NCBI GenBank assembly: GCA_016648135.1
Contig: JADDOH010001999.1
Span: 62,001 to 126,000 of the forward strand
Length of the DNA stretch: 64,000 bases
From: Agrypnia vestita
Lineage: Eukaryota > Arthropoda > Insecta > Trichoptera > Phryganeidae
Reading direction: 5' to 3'
The first letter of the stretch is position 1. Each line of letters begins with the position of its first letter. A model generated the notes under the pieces. It was not told the DNA's origin. It saw nothing but the letters and a program-made list of their open reading frames with translations, and searched no databases. The translations under genes and the position numbers were made by a program. Positions 24,222 through 33,600 of this stretch are shown piece by piece.

Positions 24222-24368
24222 TTAAAATCCCTTAAATTTCTTGTTCCGCTGTCTGAGACGCTTCATGGTCTTCAAGGGCTCTGTAGATTTGGTGAATTGC
24301 TGAACAGCTGGTTCTTCCAGTCTGAGAAATGGATTGGTCCTCTTCTCTTCATCAATCGACGATGGAAC
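24222..24368 (-). CDS. PNKD: Hydrolase exon D: C-terminal tail and stop
   Basis: Acceptor CTTTTTCAG precedes 24368. Phase 0 joining gives PT-VPSSIDEEKRTNPFLRL, matching the family's VPSTL..E...NPFMR/L segment. It continues through a basic tail (KTMKRLRQRNKKFKGF) to TAA at 24224-24222. The 48 codons plus stop account exactly for 147 bases. It lies 3.1 kb from exon C; the intron holds a foldback, a SINE and a LINE fragment. Confidence 0.93.
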   Translation of the reverse strand, partial: VPSSIDEEKRTNPFLRLEEPAVQQFTKSTEPLKTMKRLRQRNKKFKGF

Positions 24369-27300
24369 CTGAAAAAGGAATCACTAAATTTTATTATTGC
24401 TTGATAAATGCGATGCAGGGGCGCCAGCCAGGATGGTCAATTTAACATTAAAATAATGCCGAATTGGAAGGGGAAAGTGAAGAGCTCATATGGGAGTTCG
24501 GTTGCTTGCTCATAAAATGGCCCTGGGTAAGCAGTGGGTCATCTTCACTGCGAAGAAAGTGTGATACAATGAATAATCGCTACTCAAGAACCTTTCACTT
24601 GTCCGTACAACACTTAACCAAGCCGTTTCTTTTCACACTGATTAACTCATAAGAAATATTCCGCATGCGGGTGGGTACTCTGGTACTTTAATCGTTGTCT
24701 TTCGATTCTCGCACTTAATCGCCTGCTCGCTTATCCGGCTTTTGCTAACTGTTAAGCGAAGACTATTCATGTCATGAAATCCTTGATTACGTACATTTTA
24801 TTATTAATATTATTAATATCTAAAGCATTTATTTGTGGTTAGACATAATAACAGAATGTTAGTAAACTTAGTAAAAACCACTACCAGATTTATGGTCTAC
24901 CAGTTTCGAGACGTACCCGTCTCTTCGTCAGGACCAATACTACACTACTACATTCACAACACTATATACCCCAACCATAGTATTGTCAATAGTGGTGATA
25001 GTTTGACAATACTATGGTTGGGGTGTATAGTGTTGTGAATGTAGTAGTGTAGTGTTAATCCTAAAGAAAAGACGGGTATGTCTCAAAACCGGCAGAAATT
25101 TGGTAGTGGTTTTTACTAAGTATAATAACATTCTGTTGCGTACATTTCCCTTTTTTTCTAGCATTTGACAATATTTTTATAAAATCAATGCAAGTTTTAT
25201 TTAACATTTCTATAATTTCATGTTACTTTACACGCAGAAAAAATGATTTACCTCGCTAGACCACTCAGTTTCGAGGTGAGTAATGTTTGTATACTGTGTC
25301 ATAATGAATATTAATGTCATTAGTAATTACTTAATTTCGCAAAGGTGATGTTTCAATTAATTAATTCACCCGGGGAAATACATTCACTCTCTCCTTAACC
25401 AGAACGTACGGTAACTGGAAATAATATTATTCAAATGAATATTAAAACGGATTCCGTATTTAAATATTGTTTATTAACTACTGAAGAACGCCATTTAATG
25501 TATGTTAAATTAAAATAATAGTTATTATACTAATACGGTTAATACTTGAGTATGTATTTTTAATATAAAATCATTAACATTTATACCTATAAATTTATTG
25601 ATTTTTTAGAAAATTTATTTGTGTAAAATAGCAATAACTCTAACTCTAAACTCTGGCATCTTGAAATTTACACAGCTTTTTTTATTTGGAAAAACTAAAT
25701 AAATCATGAATCATGGAGTTTTTTCTTTTTTCTTTTTAAACGCTTCAACAGGCCAAGAAACCTATTTATTGAAGTCGTTAGATCACAAAAACACACCGGT
25801 TTTAGTAAATCACATACATTAATTGTTGCTTCGCCGGGAATCAAGCCCAGAATCTACGCTATGAGAAGCCAGTGTCATGCCACAGGACTACAAACATCCA
25901 TTTGATTTTAAAAAAAAATTAATTCGTTTAATAAGTTCAGTTAGTGTCCTTAGGTTTTCACTTAGGTTGACATGCATATGTGACCTCTCTAGCCTAGAGG
26001 GTAACATGTACACGGCAGAATATCCCAGAAAACTATACACAGATGAGTCTCGTTAGTAGTTAAGATAAATTATGTTTGATTTAATAAAAAAAGCTAGCTT
26101 ACGTTATTCTAAAACGTTTTCTTGTATAAAGTGATACATAATTTATTTTTTTAAACCTGCTACCCAAATACAAATTTTCTTCGCCACATACATAAATTTA
26201 TTTATCTTCATTTTGAAAATAAAACGTGTAGTATGAAATTGAGCGCGTGTTAGAAATTATGCTTTTTTGGCATACGTAAAATATACAGCGTAAAATATTC
26301 AACGAAATACAGAACAATTTGAACGTGAAGAAACCCGAAACGAACCAGCCGCGAGAACTGATAACTAAAGAGATATACATACGTTGATTAGAGATTCCCG
26401 TTCTACGTCAGCAACGAGACGGACGGCATTCAGAGCAGCGGCGGTATATATCGAGCTTCGCATTATCTAGATTAAAAACCATTCGCCAAATGGTAGTAGT
26501 AAAGTTAAAAACAGGTTTGTATTTCATTTGCTTGATCTCTACCGTAATTAATATCTGCCGGCGCTGGTTTTCCGGACTGGCGAGTCCGCTGTTCGTTTGT
26601 GTTGTATAACTTTTTTTATATTTTTCTCTCAGGGGAGTTAGTATTATTCTTTGTTTATCTGTCTCTTCCTAGGAATTTTGTGCTCACTTTCATTTCATAC
26701 TTTGCTTTGTCTTCGCTTCATTTTTTTATGACTCAAATTCTTTGGTTTTGTTTGTATTTCCTTACACATTTGTATATCACGTCTAATTTTATTTCTTGTA
26801 TTGAATTGTTGACGCCTCGCTGCACGGTTTGTACTTATATGAGTTTAAGTGGCAGGATGAGAATGACCCCTTTAGTATAAAAATTTGATTAAAACTCTTG
26901 TCTGGAGTGTGCTGATGTATGGCAGCGAAACATGGACCGTCGGCCAGAGCATGCCCGGAAGGCTAGCGGCCTTTGAGATGTGGTGCTACAGACGCATGGC
27001 GAGGATCCATTGGTCTGAACATATCCGAAACGACGAGGTGTTGAGCAGGGTGGGCAAAAAGAGCCGGCTCCTTAACAGAATCGCCCAACAGCGAGTAATT
27101 TGGATCGGCCATAATATAAGACATCCGGGCCTGCTTTTAACCATCGTCGAGAGAAACGTTGAAGCCAACAATCGTAGAGGCCGCCCGAGATTAAGCTACG
27201 TAGACCAGAGTATCGGAGATGTGCGCTGTAGCACCTACCAAGAGATGAAGAGGCTGGCAAGTGACAGAGAGGAGTGGAGAGGGCGAGTGCTTGTTGCAGA

Positions 27301-30300
27301 CCAATCCTAGGATTGCGACCCAAAAAAATTATAAAAATAAATACAAATTTAGTGGTGAAAGAGTACGGAGCCATTTCTCACTAAGCGGCTCCCTACTCTC
27401 CTCCCAGCGCCCCTAATGAAGTATTACTTCATACACCGCATTGCTCGATGATGACGCAACAGTAAAGAGCTCCTCACCGTCGGGACATTGTCGTCCCGCC
27501 TCATCAGAGCCCAGGCTAGCTTCTGCGCTATCTCCTCGTTGAGCGGCTCCACCTGCAGCGCGAACTTCAGGTTGGTGATGGTGTACTCGTGGCCGCAGAA
27601 CATCATCGTGGGGTTGGGCAGCGCGGCCAGCCGCTGGAAGCTCTGGAGCATGGCCTCCGCTTTGCCCTCGAACAGGCGACCGCAGCCGCCCACGAACAGA
27701 CAGTCGCCTACATTCAACAAGGGGCATTATTTACACATCGTGCTGTATATATAATAAAGCCAATGTGCCGTTTAGTACATTCTGAGATAAACGAATCAAT
27801 TTGTTAATTTTTCATATAAATAAAGAAGATATACTAAAAAAAACCTTGCCGTTCATCTGGAAAGTCTGCCTCGTAAATATTTTTTATAAATCTAGTCAAT
27901 TGTGCAATTTAAAACAGTTTCATTCGTTTATCCCAGAATGTACTAAAACGGCACATAGGCTTAATTATATATACAGCGATGACATGTTCTTTGACTAAAA
28001 TAGTCAAGAGTTGCCAGAGAAGGGTATTTATTTTCTTTGGTTATCAAACAGGAAGACATAAATACATAAAATAATAAAAGATGATAAGTTATATTTATGT
28101 GCCTCCTACAATTATAGGATGACGACTTAGATATGAAATAGTGATAATAAAGTAAATTGAATGCAAGATAATAATAATGGTAACAAATGGAATCAAAAGT
28201 AAGAAAAAAACGAGATGTAACAATAAAATATTATGAATTTTAATTAATTAAAAATTTTGTATTAACCTTTTGGAAAAACTTAAAGTCTACTGGTTTCGAT
28301 ACCAATGTGTCTTCATCAGGTTGGGCACATACGTATGCATCCGTCCTGACGAGAATACAGTGGTATTGAAACCGGTAGACGTAAAGTTTCTCCAAGTGGT
28401 TAATATAAATTTTTTAATTAATTAAAATTCATAATAATTTATTGTTACATGTCGTCATTCAATAATTGTGGGAGGCACTTAAATATTATTTTGCAATCCT
28501 TAATTATTCTAAAAATCAACAATATAATTTTTTTTTTTGTTAATTTCGATGGTCAAAATAATTAATTATGAAATAAGAAAAAGTGTTAATAGGATGTAGG
28601 TACTCGTATTATACATGTCTCACAGAGACGTAATTATATTTTTTTATGGGAAAAAACGTATGGAAGTCTTTTTTTTAGTGTTCTTAGAGCGTGCGACCTA
28701 TCGTACGGCTGGCTTAAGTGATCATTTTACACAATGTAATGTTTACCGTTTCTACCCATGACAGAATACCACATCTATCAAATTGTTGGAAGTTTTGTAT
28801 ATATTTAAGTTTTACAACCTGTTTCACATGTGTGTTGTAATTATTACTAGCGCCACCGGCGTCCAAAGCTTTTCTTTCCCTTTATCAAATACGGATGTCA
28901 CATATGAGGTATCTATATTTTTGATTGGAATTTAAAACAATATCCTGGGTGGAAGTGCTGAACGTTATATTGTGTTAAGTCATCACTTAAGCCAGCCGTT
29001 TGATAGGTCGTAAGCACTATAAACACCTTAAAAAAAATATTTCCATACCTACTTTTCCATAAAAAAAATATAATTTCGTCTGTATGTGACATCTATAATA
29101 TACTTGATTAATGATGTCTCCCTGGAATATAATCCAGTATAGTCTTCTTGAAAAATTTTGACAAACTCAAAATATTCTGATAATATAGTTAATTGAATAT
29201 TATAAAGAAACCCGCTTCTACGTCTTATAAATAATTATCTTTTGAATTTTTTTTATATTAGTCTTTAATTATTTTTTCATCACCAATACATTTATTTTTA
29301 TTTCATTATTGTCTATAGGTACTTCGATTTTTAATTCTTCGTATACGTTGTGTCCTGATAAAACATCCATTGGCCCCGAAACACGTTAGTATTTTCAACA
29401 AATGAGCAACGAGAAAAAAGTAGGTATATTTTTTTCAATTATTTAAATATTATTCGCCCATCTCTACCATGGTTTTTCCCTCGACTTCGATTCTTACGGC
29501 TTTTGAACGAGAACTTTGTGCGTGTTACGGAAATATGTAAATACAAAATGCTTCAGTAAATACAAATGTAACACAACACTGTATTTTTAAAGAGGCCCAT
29601 AATGCCTCGCATTTGTTGGTTTTTCTTGCATCGGTGATAATGACATAATCGTACCTGTGAACACAATGCCTGGAACCCTCCACTGCGGCTTGATGTAGTA
29701 GCACATGTGCCCGCTGGTGTGGCAGGGCGTGTTGATGCACTGGATCGTCTGCTTCCCCAGCTTGATGACGTCGTGGTGCTGCACGAAGTCCGTCAGGTAG
29801 GGGATGCGCTGGTCACCCCCGTACACCTTCAGCGAGGGATCCAGCGCGATCAGCTCTTTGTTCCCCATCACGTGGTCACTGAAAAATTAGTCTTTAGCCG
29901 GAAAACACTTTTTTGTAACCGAAAAAAAACTACTTAAAAAATAAACTAAAATATGCAAGGCGTAAAAGCAAAGCCAGCAATATACAAAAAAAAATTTCAA
30001 TCATCGAGGATTACTAATTTGTATTGCTTGCCCAATGTAACTTGGCGTGCGGCGAATTTTGAACTAAAACCCGCCCCGCCCGCACCCGGCGGTAACCCCT
30101 CGCTCTGTCATTCAGTTCATTCTCGTCTTTGAGCGCGAGCTGTGTCATCTCGATTACCAATATACACTGAATTATTATGTCCAAAACATCTTAAACAGTC
30201 CGGGATGGTACAAGAACAATTGCCAATGAAGTATTAAAGTTTTTCGAAGCTGAAAAAGCGAATAATGGACCGATATTACCATCTGACAGATTGACAGATA

Positions 30301-32456
30301 GAACGGCCGCCATTACTGCATGGTTTCTTTAGTGCTACCCGACCAAATTTCTGTATTTAATACGACACCGGTCACCGAACATTCTGTACATTATGTATTG
30401 TATAATAAATTTACACCCTGACAACTTCTATTACGCGACAGCGACGCCCTCGCTCGCACGCCAAGTTATAGTGGTACGTCTATAATATACTGAATTCGAG
30501 ATTTTATAGGAAACATAGCCTTTAAATTTAACATAACATAATTTTGGAAGGTTATGATACATAAAATCTAGAAATCAGTAGGTAAATTTTAAATAAGTAA
30601 TCCTCGGTGATGGCATTCAAAACATTTTTTTAATTTTTTGGATATTACTACCTTCGTTTTTACACTCCACATAAATAAATTAACATATAAAAATCAATCT
30701 ATTATTCTTTATAAACTTTGTAGTGTATGTGGAATGCATGAAAGAGAGTGAACTAGGGAAGGAGCGAGATAGCGCACGTCAGGTCGGCCGGGACCACGTC
30801 AATGCAGACTTATTAGAGCGACCGCGTTATACGGATCGCGCGCCATAGCATATATACTACGTTGTATAAAGTTATCCCAATAAAATATGTAACTATACCA
30901 CCGTGTATTATTGGAATTAGCATCCACCGTAAAAAGATCGCAAGGCCACGCAGCAGATCTTAACATTGGCGTAGCAGGGTCTCAACATTATAAAAAATAT
31001 TATTATGTTGATACAAAATTAAAAAAATTATATTGCAACATACCAAATACAAAAAAAAACTCGAAAATTTTTTTGTACAATTATCGTTTGAGAGCGTCAT
31101 AAAACGTCCATTACTTCTTCCTATTTCCTTGGAAGACCCGCGATCCCGCGAGCGAAGAGTCTACAAAGTCGAGTGTCTAGTGATGCAAAATTCGTCATCT
31201 TTCACACCTTCCAGAAGGGCCTGGTTAACAAAATCTGAAGATTGACCTTTTTTTGATTTGTTGCTTTTGCCTTTGCTTTGAAGCGAACAACGAAAGTTGA
31301 GATTATGAAATGACTCAGCCCTTTTTCACTCTTTTTCTATTCGGATTTCAATTTCCTAACCCTATTAAATAATTTTTTGATGTCAAATTTAATTAAAAAC
31401 CACATCGAAAAAAACCGCGTACAATTATTGTATATTATATCTAATCCGATCTGAGTCGCTATTATTACAAATGAAGATGGGTTTTCTTTAGTAACGATAA
31501 TTAGAACCAGGCCGGACTCCGTTAGTACAATTTCAACTGTGCAAGTAGCTAGTGGTAGTAGTAGAGTTATTTCGAGTGTCTAGACCATGCGCTTTATCGG
31601 CGAAGATTGAAGAGGAAAATCTTTATTTCTTTACTCAGACCCATGTTCGATGGCGGCATTTCCGTCCATCATCGTACAAAATGCGTTAAAAATTAAATCA
31701 GATTAATATTCTACTTTATTTCATTTTAATATTTTTTATTTATTATACTGTTGCACTTTGCTACAAATTTGTGGTTATTCATTATGAATATAATTAAACT
31801 AATTAACTTTGTTTACCACCACTAATATTTATTTGGTAAAACCAACCGGTTTCGGAAACGACGTTCATTCGTCAGGGTATACTAGTGGGGAGGTTTTACT
31901 ATTTACCCTCATTTGGACACTTAACACTGAAGTATGATTGTTTATAATTTTGTAAAGTTCAATGAGTATTAATTATACGCTGACGAAGGAACGTCGTTTC
32001 CGAAACCAGTTGGTTTTACCAAATAAATATTAGTGGTGGTAAACAAAGATAATTAGTTAAATTATATTTTTGTTTATTAATTATACTTTTTATTCTTAAT
32101 ATAAAACTTTAAAATAATCAAAAAAATCATTCAATGCATTCATAAAGCAAGAAAGCATTATACCTACGAAAAAAGGAATTTCCAGGAATATAGAAATTAA
32201 GCATAAAATAGATGGGATTAATATGGGAAATATTACGAATGATGATGGGTGGACAGTACAGCTGCGAGAGTGAGGTTTTCGTCTTCCAGGATCTCCATCA
32301 AGGACTCGACATCGGCCGGATCTATGACAGCTGCGTATTTCGTAGAGACGTCAACTAACAAGTAGGAGTAGTTGTCCTTCAACACAGGAAGTACGATCAC
32401 CTTAATGTGACGGTAATTTTCTTCGGTTCTTTCTCTATGGGTCCTGCGAGCTGGAG
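24222..32456 (-). CDS. PNKD: Metallo-beta-lactamase-fold hydrolase, glyoxalase II family (PNKD/HAGH-like), four exons, 5' end missing
   Basis: Four minus-strand exons join in frame to about 270 residues. Glyoxalase II enzymes hydrolyse S-lactoylglutathione-type thioesters in cytosol or mitochondria with a binuclear metal centre. Visible in order: DNYSYL strand and DPAD turn (exon A), THHHSDH metal motif split across the A/B junction, TPCHTSGH (third His), FTGD (bridging Asp, split across B/C), CGHEYT (last His), then NPFLR and a basic C-terminus ending KKFKGF. All seven expected metal ligands are present. IPYLT, FEGKAEAML and DNYSYL look closer to PNKD than to HAGH, whereas TPCHTSGH is HAGH-like, so the subfamily is a judgement. 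The Trp usual after the His triplet is Ser. All introns are GT-AG, 1.9-3.1 kb, and filled with repeats. A start codon and probable targeting exon upstream were not found. A possible poly(A) signal (AATAAA on minus) is at 24011-24016. Confidence 0.93.
24851..25136. repeat. Foldback B with a hammerhead-like core
   Basis: Arms of about 135 bp converge on a 10-12 base centre; the outer ends read ACAGAATGTT and AACATTCTGT, and the inner arms share CCCCAACCATAGTATTGTCA. It lies in the last known intron of the hydrolase gene. The left arm holds an intact core; the right arm core (25061-25093) is decayed (CTAAAGA, AAAACCGG). Confidence 0.92.
24893..24936 (-). ncRNA. Hammerhead-like core B
   Basis: Minus strand: helix I TGGTC/GACCA (5 bp), CTGACGA (24931-24925), one extra A, helix II GAGACG/CGTCTC (6 bp, loop GGTA), GAAA (24907-24904), short helix III ACTGGT, then A at the cleavage position (24898). 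All core nucleotides fit the hammerhead consensus apart from the extra A. Confidence 0.65.
25140..25725. other. Intronic AT-rich sequence
   Basis: Lies in the third known intron of the hydrolase gene. Nothing else recognised. Confidence 0.5.
25725..25905 (-). mobile_element. tRNA-derived SINE, family A, copy 1
   Basis: Minus strand matches the copy at 45351: CTTCTCATAGCGTAG, GGGCTTGATTCCCGG (B-box region) and GGCCTGTTGAAGCG near the 3' end. Intronic. Confidence 0.75.
26335..26520 (+). repeat. Interspersed repeat Q, copy 2
   Basis: Matches 21150-21350 (ACCAGCCGCGAGAACTGA, GATTAAAAACCAT and intervening blocks). Intronic to the hydrolase gene. Confidence 0.6.
26885..27310 (+). pseudogene. LINE reverse-transcriptase C-terminal fragment, 141 codons open
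   Basis: The frame contains VWSVLMYGSETWTV, MWCYRRMARIHWSEHIRNDE, VIWIGHNIRHPG, RRGRPRLSYVDQ and EEWRG. These are the thumb and C-terminal motifs of RTE-like LINEs (LLYGSETW, RR..RI.W..H..N.EVL, GRPR). The frame is open throughout, but the upstream polymerase domain is absent, so it is a 5'-truncated, rather young copy. It sits antisense in the hydrolase intron, 168 bases from exon C. A closely similar but broken copy lies at 47690-48010. Confidence 0.9.
27478..27707 (-). CDS. PNKD: Hydrolase exon C: bridging Asp to PT junction
   Basis: Acceptor TGTAG precedes 27707. Two bases complete Gly, then DCLFVGGCGRLFEGKAEAML, CGHEYT and NLKFALQVEP, ending NVPT before a strong donor GTGAGG (27477 down). 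In human HAGH the residues after GCG are K-F-Y; here they are R-L-F, so two substrate-pocket side chains differ (comparison from memory). Length 230 fits phase 1 in and phase 0 out. Confidence 0.95.
27710..28085. other. Intronic AT-rich sequence
   Basis: Second known intron of the hydrolase gene. No repeat or coding signal recognised here. Confidence 0.5.
28286..28323 (-). ncRNA. Hammerhead-like core C-left
   Basis: Minus: CTGATGA (28319-28313), one extra A, GACAC/GTATC helix II with one mismatch, GAAAC (28297-28293), then CAGTA. Helix I is not evident, so this copy is probably decayed. Confidence 0.4.
28342..28381 (+). ncRNA. Hammerhead-like core C-right
   Basis: Helix I CGTC/GACG (28342-28345 with 28378-28381), CTGACGA 28346-28352, one extra G, helix II AATAC/GTATT (loop AGTG), GAAA, helix III palindrome ACCGGT 28371-28376, A at 28377 as the predicted cleavage base. 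Confidence 0.65.
28605..29170. repeat. MITE family M, copy 4 (both arms)
   Basis: Left arm has ATGTCTCACAGAGACG, TATCGTACGGCTGGCTTAAG and TTTACACAATGTAA. The right arm repeats these inverted (CTTAAGCCAGCCGTTTGATA, CGTCTGTATGTGACATCT). This is the most complete two-armed copy. Intronic. Confidence 0.7.
29655..29878 (-). CDS. PNKD: Hydrolase exon B: central metal-binding segment
   Basis: Starts with one base that completes the Ser codon from exon A, giving HHHSDHVMGNKEL, and contains VYGGD, IPYLT and TPCHTSGH. Ends with the first base of the Gly codon of FTGD before donor GTACGA (29654-29649). Acceptor TTTTCAG precedes 29878. The length of 224 fits phases 2 and 1. GC content is clearly above the surrounding intron, as expected for coding sequence. 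Confidence 0.95.
30038..30478. mobile_element. TA-flanked TIR transposon, internally deleted
   Basis: Perfect 12-bp terminal inverted repeats ACTTGGCGTGCG (30040-30051) and its complement (30465-30476), each flanked by TA (30038-39, 30477-78), as in Tc1/mariner-type insertion. It encodes the transposase-like start EVLKFFEAEKANNG and DRTAAITAWFL on the plus strand before a TAG, so it is a deletion derivative that may depend on an autonomous relative. Lies in intron 1 of the hydrolase gene. Confidence 0.8.
30196..30331 (+). pseudogene. Truncated N-terminal transposase remnant
   Basis: The frame reads TRTIANEVLKFFEAEKANNG, PILPSDRLTDRTAAITAWFL, stop. The pattern FFE.EK..G....L....DRTA..TG resembles the N-terminal helix-turn-helix of insect DDE transposases found in similar elements (from memory). 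It is contained in the TIR element and only about 40 codons long. Confidence 0.5.
30740..30960 (+). other. GC-rich possible LTR fragment
   Basis: Contains CpG-rich sequence, ATATATACTACGTTGTATAAAG (TATA-like), AATAAA and, past the putative end, GCGTAGCAGGGTC, which could be a primer-binding-type site. No second LTR is visible. Tentative. Confidence 0.3.
31532..31610 (+). repeat. Dispersed ~80-bp block, copy 2
   Basis: AATTTCAACTGTGCAAGTAG, TTTCGAGTGTCTAGA and ATCGGCGAAGATTGA match the block at 5907-5995. Upstream sequence is unrelated between the two places. Confidence 0.55.
31842..31878 (-). ncRNA. Hammerhead-like core D-left
   Basis: Minus: CTGACGA (31875-31869), a helix of the type GAAC..GTTTC with mismatches, GAAA, palindromic ACCGGT (31850-31845), then T. 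Helix I is not clearly paired. Confidence 0.4.
31978..32016 (+). ncRNA. Hammerhead-like core D-right
   Basis: CTGACGA 31980-31986, one extra A, GGAAC/GTTTCC helix II with one bulge, GAAAC 32002-32006, ACCAGT then T. Helix I is not evident. Confidence 0.45.
32237..32456 (-). CDS. PNKD: Hydrolase exon A: N-terminal half of the beta-lactamase fold
   Basis: Encodes a basic lead-in (RTHRERTEENYRH), then the strand IKVIVLPVLKDNYSYL, DPAD, and STHHH, ending two bases into a Ser codon before donor GTAATA (GT at 32236-32235). The 5' acceptor is ambiguous: AG precedes 32456, 32450 and 32443, and all keep the frame, so the upper limit is uncertain by 13 bases. No in-frame Met precedes the conserved core, so at least one upstream exon is expected. 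Confidence 0.9.
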
Positions 32457-32789
32457 CTAGAAGTCAATCGAACTTCAAAAACTATTATTACTTACAATGC
32501 TAAACATATATCGTAAAGGTTTTGAGATGCATACACAAATACATATTACATCAAAATTCTTATATTTTTAAACACATTTACTATATGAACATCCAGTGTG
32601 CTGAACAGCGATGTGGAACTAAATTTTTCCAAAACTTGGCGATAAGCAAGGGAAAACCATTCGCAAAATACAAGAAGCTTCGGGGACGATGCTATGAGTA
32701 TCTACCTCACAAAAAAAACAAAAGAGTGCTTCCGAGATGACCAATCCGCTTCCCGACAGGCACTCAACAAACCGAAATAATAATGTGAT

Positions 32790-32970
32790 TAATCAAAATA
32801 TATTATACATATCTTACAGTGACGAAGTAACTTTTTTACATGGGATACATAGTAGGGTAGAAAGTATTTTTGGGTGTCCATGTGGCTAACGTCTGGCTCA
32901 AGTGATCACTTAATGTAATATAACGTTCACCAATTCCACCTATGATTGACTACCACATCTATCAATTGTA
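32790..32970. repeat. MITE family M, copy 5 (one arm)
   Basis: Shares GTGATCACTTAATG, AACGTTCACCAATTCCACC and ACTACCACATCTATCAA with the other copies. A mariner relic begins just after it. Confidence 0.55.
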
Positions 32971-33000
32971 TTAATAGAGATCACGGATCTTACTTATCTC

Positions 33001-33600
33001 ATGGATAAAATAATGATACAATCTCGGAATGACAGCGAGCCGCGTGCCAATTTACCCTCAAAAAGCCGAAACAACAATGCGATTGACCAATTACGGACGT
33101 TGAGCATGCAGAATCGTTGTATCATAATCAGAAAACTTGAAAATGAAGTGGGAGTAACCATTGGATTTTTGACCGAGGATTTAGGTTTTAAGCTCCATCT
33201 TCCAAGATGGAGCAATGGAACATTCGAGCTTCTCAAATGACCGGACATGTGGGTGGCGAAAATTTGGAAGCTTAATCATGATAATGCACCCTTCCAATCT
33301 TCGCATCTGATTTAGATTTTTTCCTTTGGTTTTTCAGGATCCCTACTCTCCCGACATGACTCATGATTTATGGCTGTTCCCCAAGGTAAAAATTCTACTG
33401 AAAGGGGCCAGATTTGAATTAAGAAAAAACAGCGGAACGCGACAACCCGGCTGAACACCATTCCAAAAGAAGTGTGTCCAACAATGATAGGACTGCTGAA
33501 AGAAGCGTGTGCTTCACCAAAGGGGACTTTAAAGAAGAAGGTTATGTATATAAGTCAGTATGTATGAATAAATGTGTTTCTCCCGACCAAATGTTGGATA
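33001..33600 (+). pseudogene. Mariner-like transposase pseudogene
   Basis: The first frame ends VGVTIGFLTEDLGFKLHLPRW, the mariner HTH/linker segment (normally VGIS.GS...LTEDLGM.RV...W). After a gap, IWKLNHDNAP preserves the second catalytic Asp, followed by a frame change to DPYSPDMTHDLWLFPKVKIL (consensus YSPDLAP.DFFLFPKLK). The region between W and HDNAP, which should hold the first catalytic Asp, is missing. Stops and frameshifts make it dead. Confidence 0.85.

Larger units (their letters stand above)
28088..28488. repeat. Foldback C with two hammerhead-like cores
   Basis: Outer arms GTGCCTCCTACAATTATAGG (about 28100) and AATAATTGTGGGAGGCAC (to 28478) are complementary. Inner arms share ATTATGAATTTTAATTAATT and its reverse. 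The left arm carries an extra ~80 bp insertion (about 28128-28215). Both arms contain a core, on opposite strands and divergent. Intronic. Confidence 0.92.
31787..32068. repeat. Foldback D with two hammerhead-like cores
   Basis: Arms of about 90 bp (both contain TTTACCACCACTAATATTTA or its reverse) are separated by a ~95-bp spacer. Cores lie at the inner ends of both arms. It lies 170 bases from exon A of the hydrolase gene. Confidence 0.93.

Noticed and set aside
27413..27754. Overlapping open frames on both strands in the 27.4-27.75 kb region
   Set aside because: Shadows of hydrolase exon C; only the minus frame with CGHEYT is conserved and spliced correctly.
29355..29390. Possible further hammerhead core (CTGATAA ... 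GAAAC)
   Set aside because: G8 is replaced, helix II hardly pairs and helix I is absent; may be an eroded relative but cannot be supported.
30740..30960. Complete copia- or BEL-type LTR retrotransposon
   Set aside because: Only one LTR-like stretch and a doubtful primer-binding site; no coding region and no second LTR.
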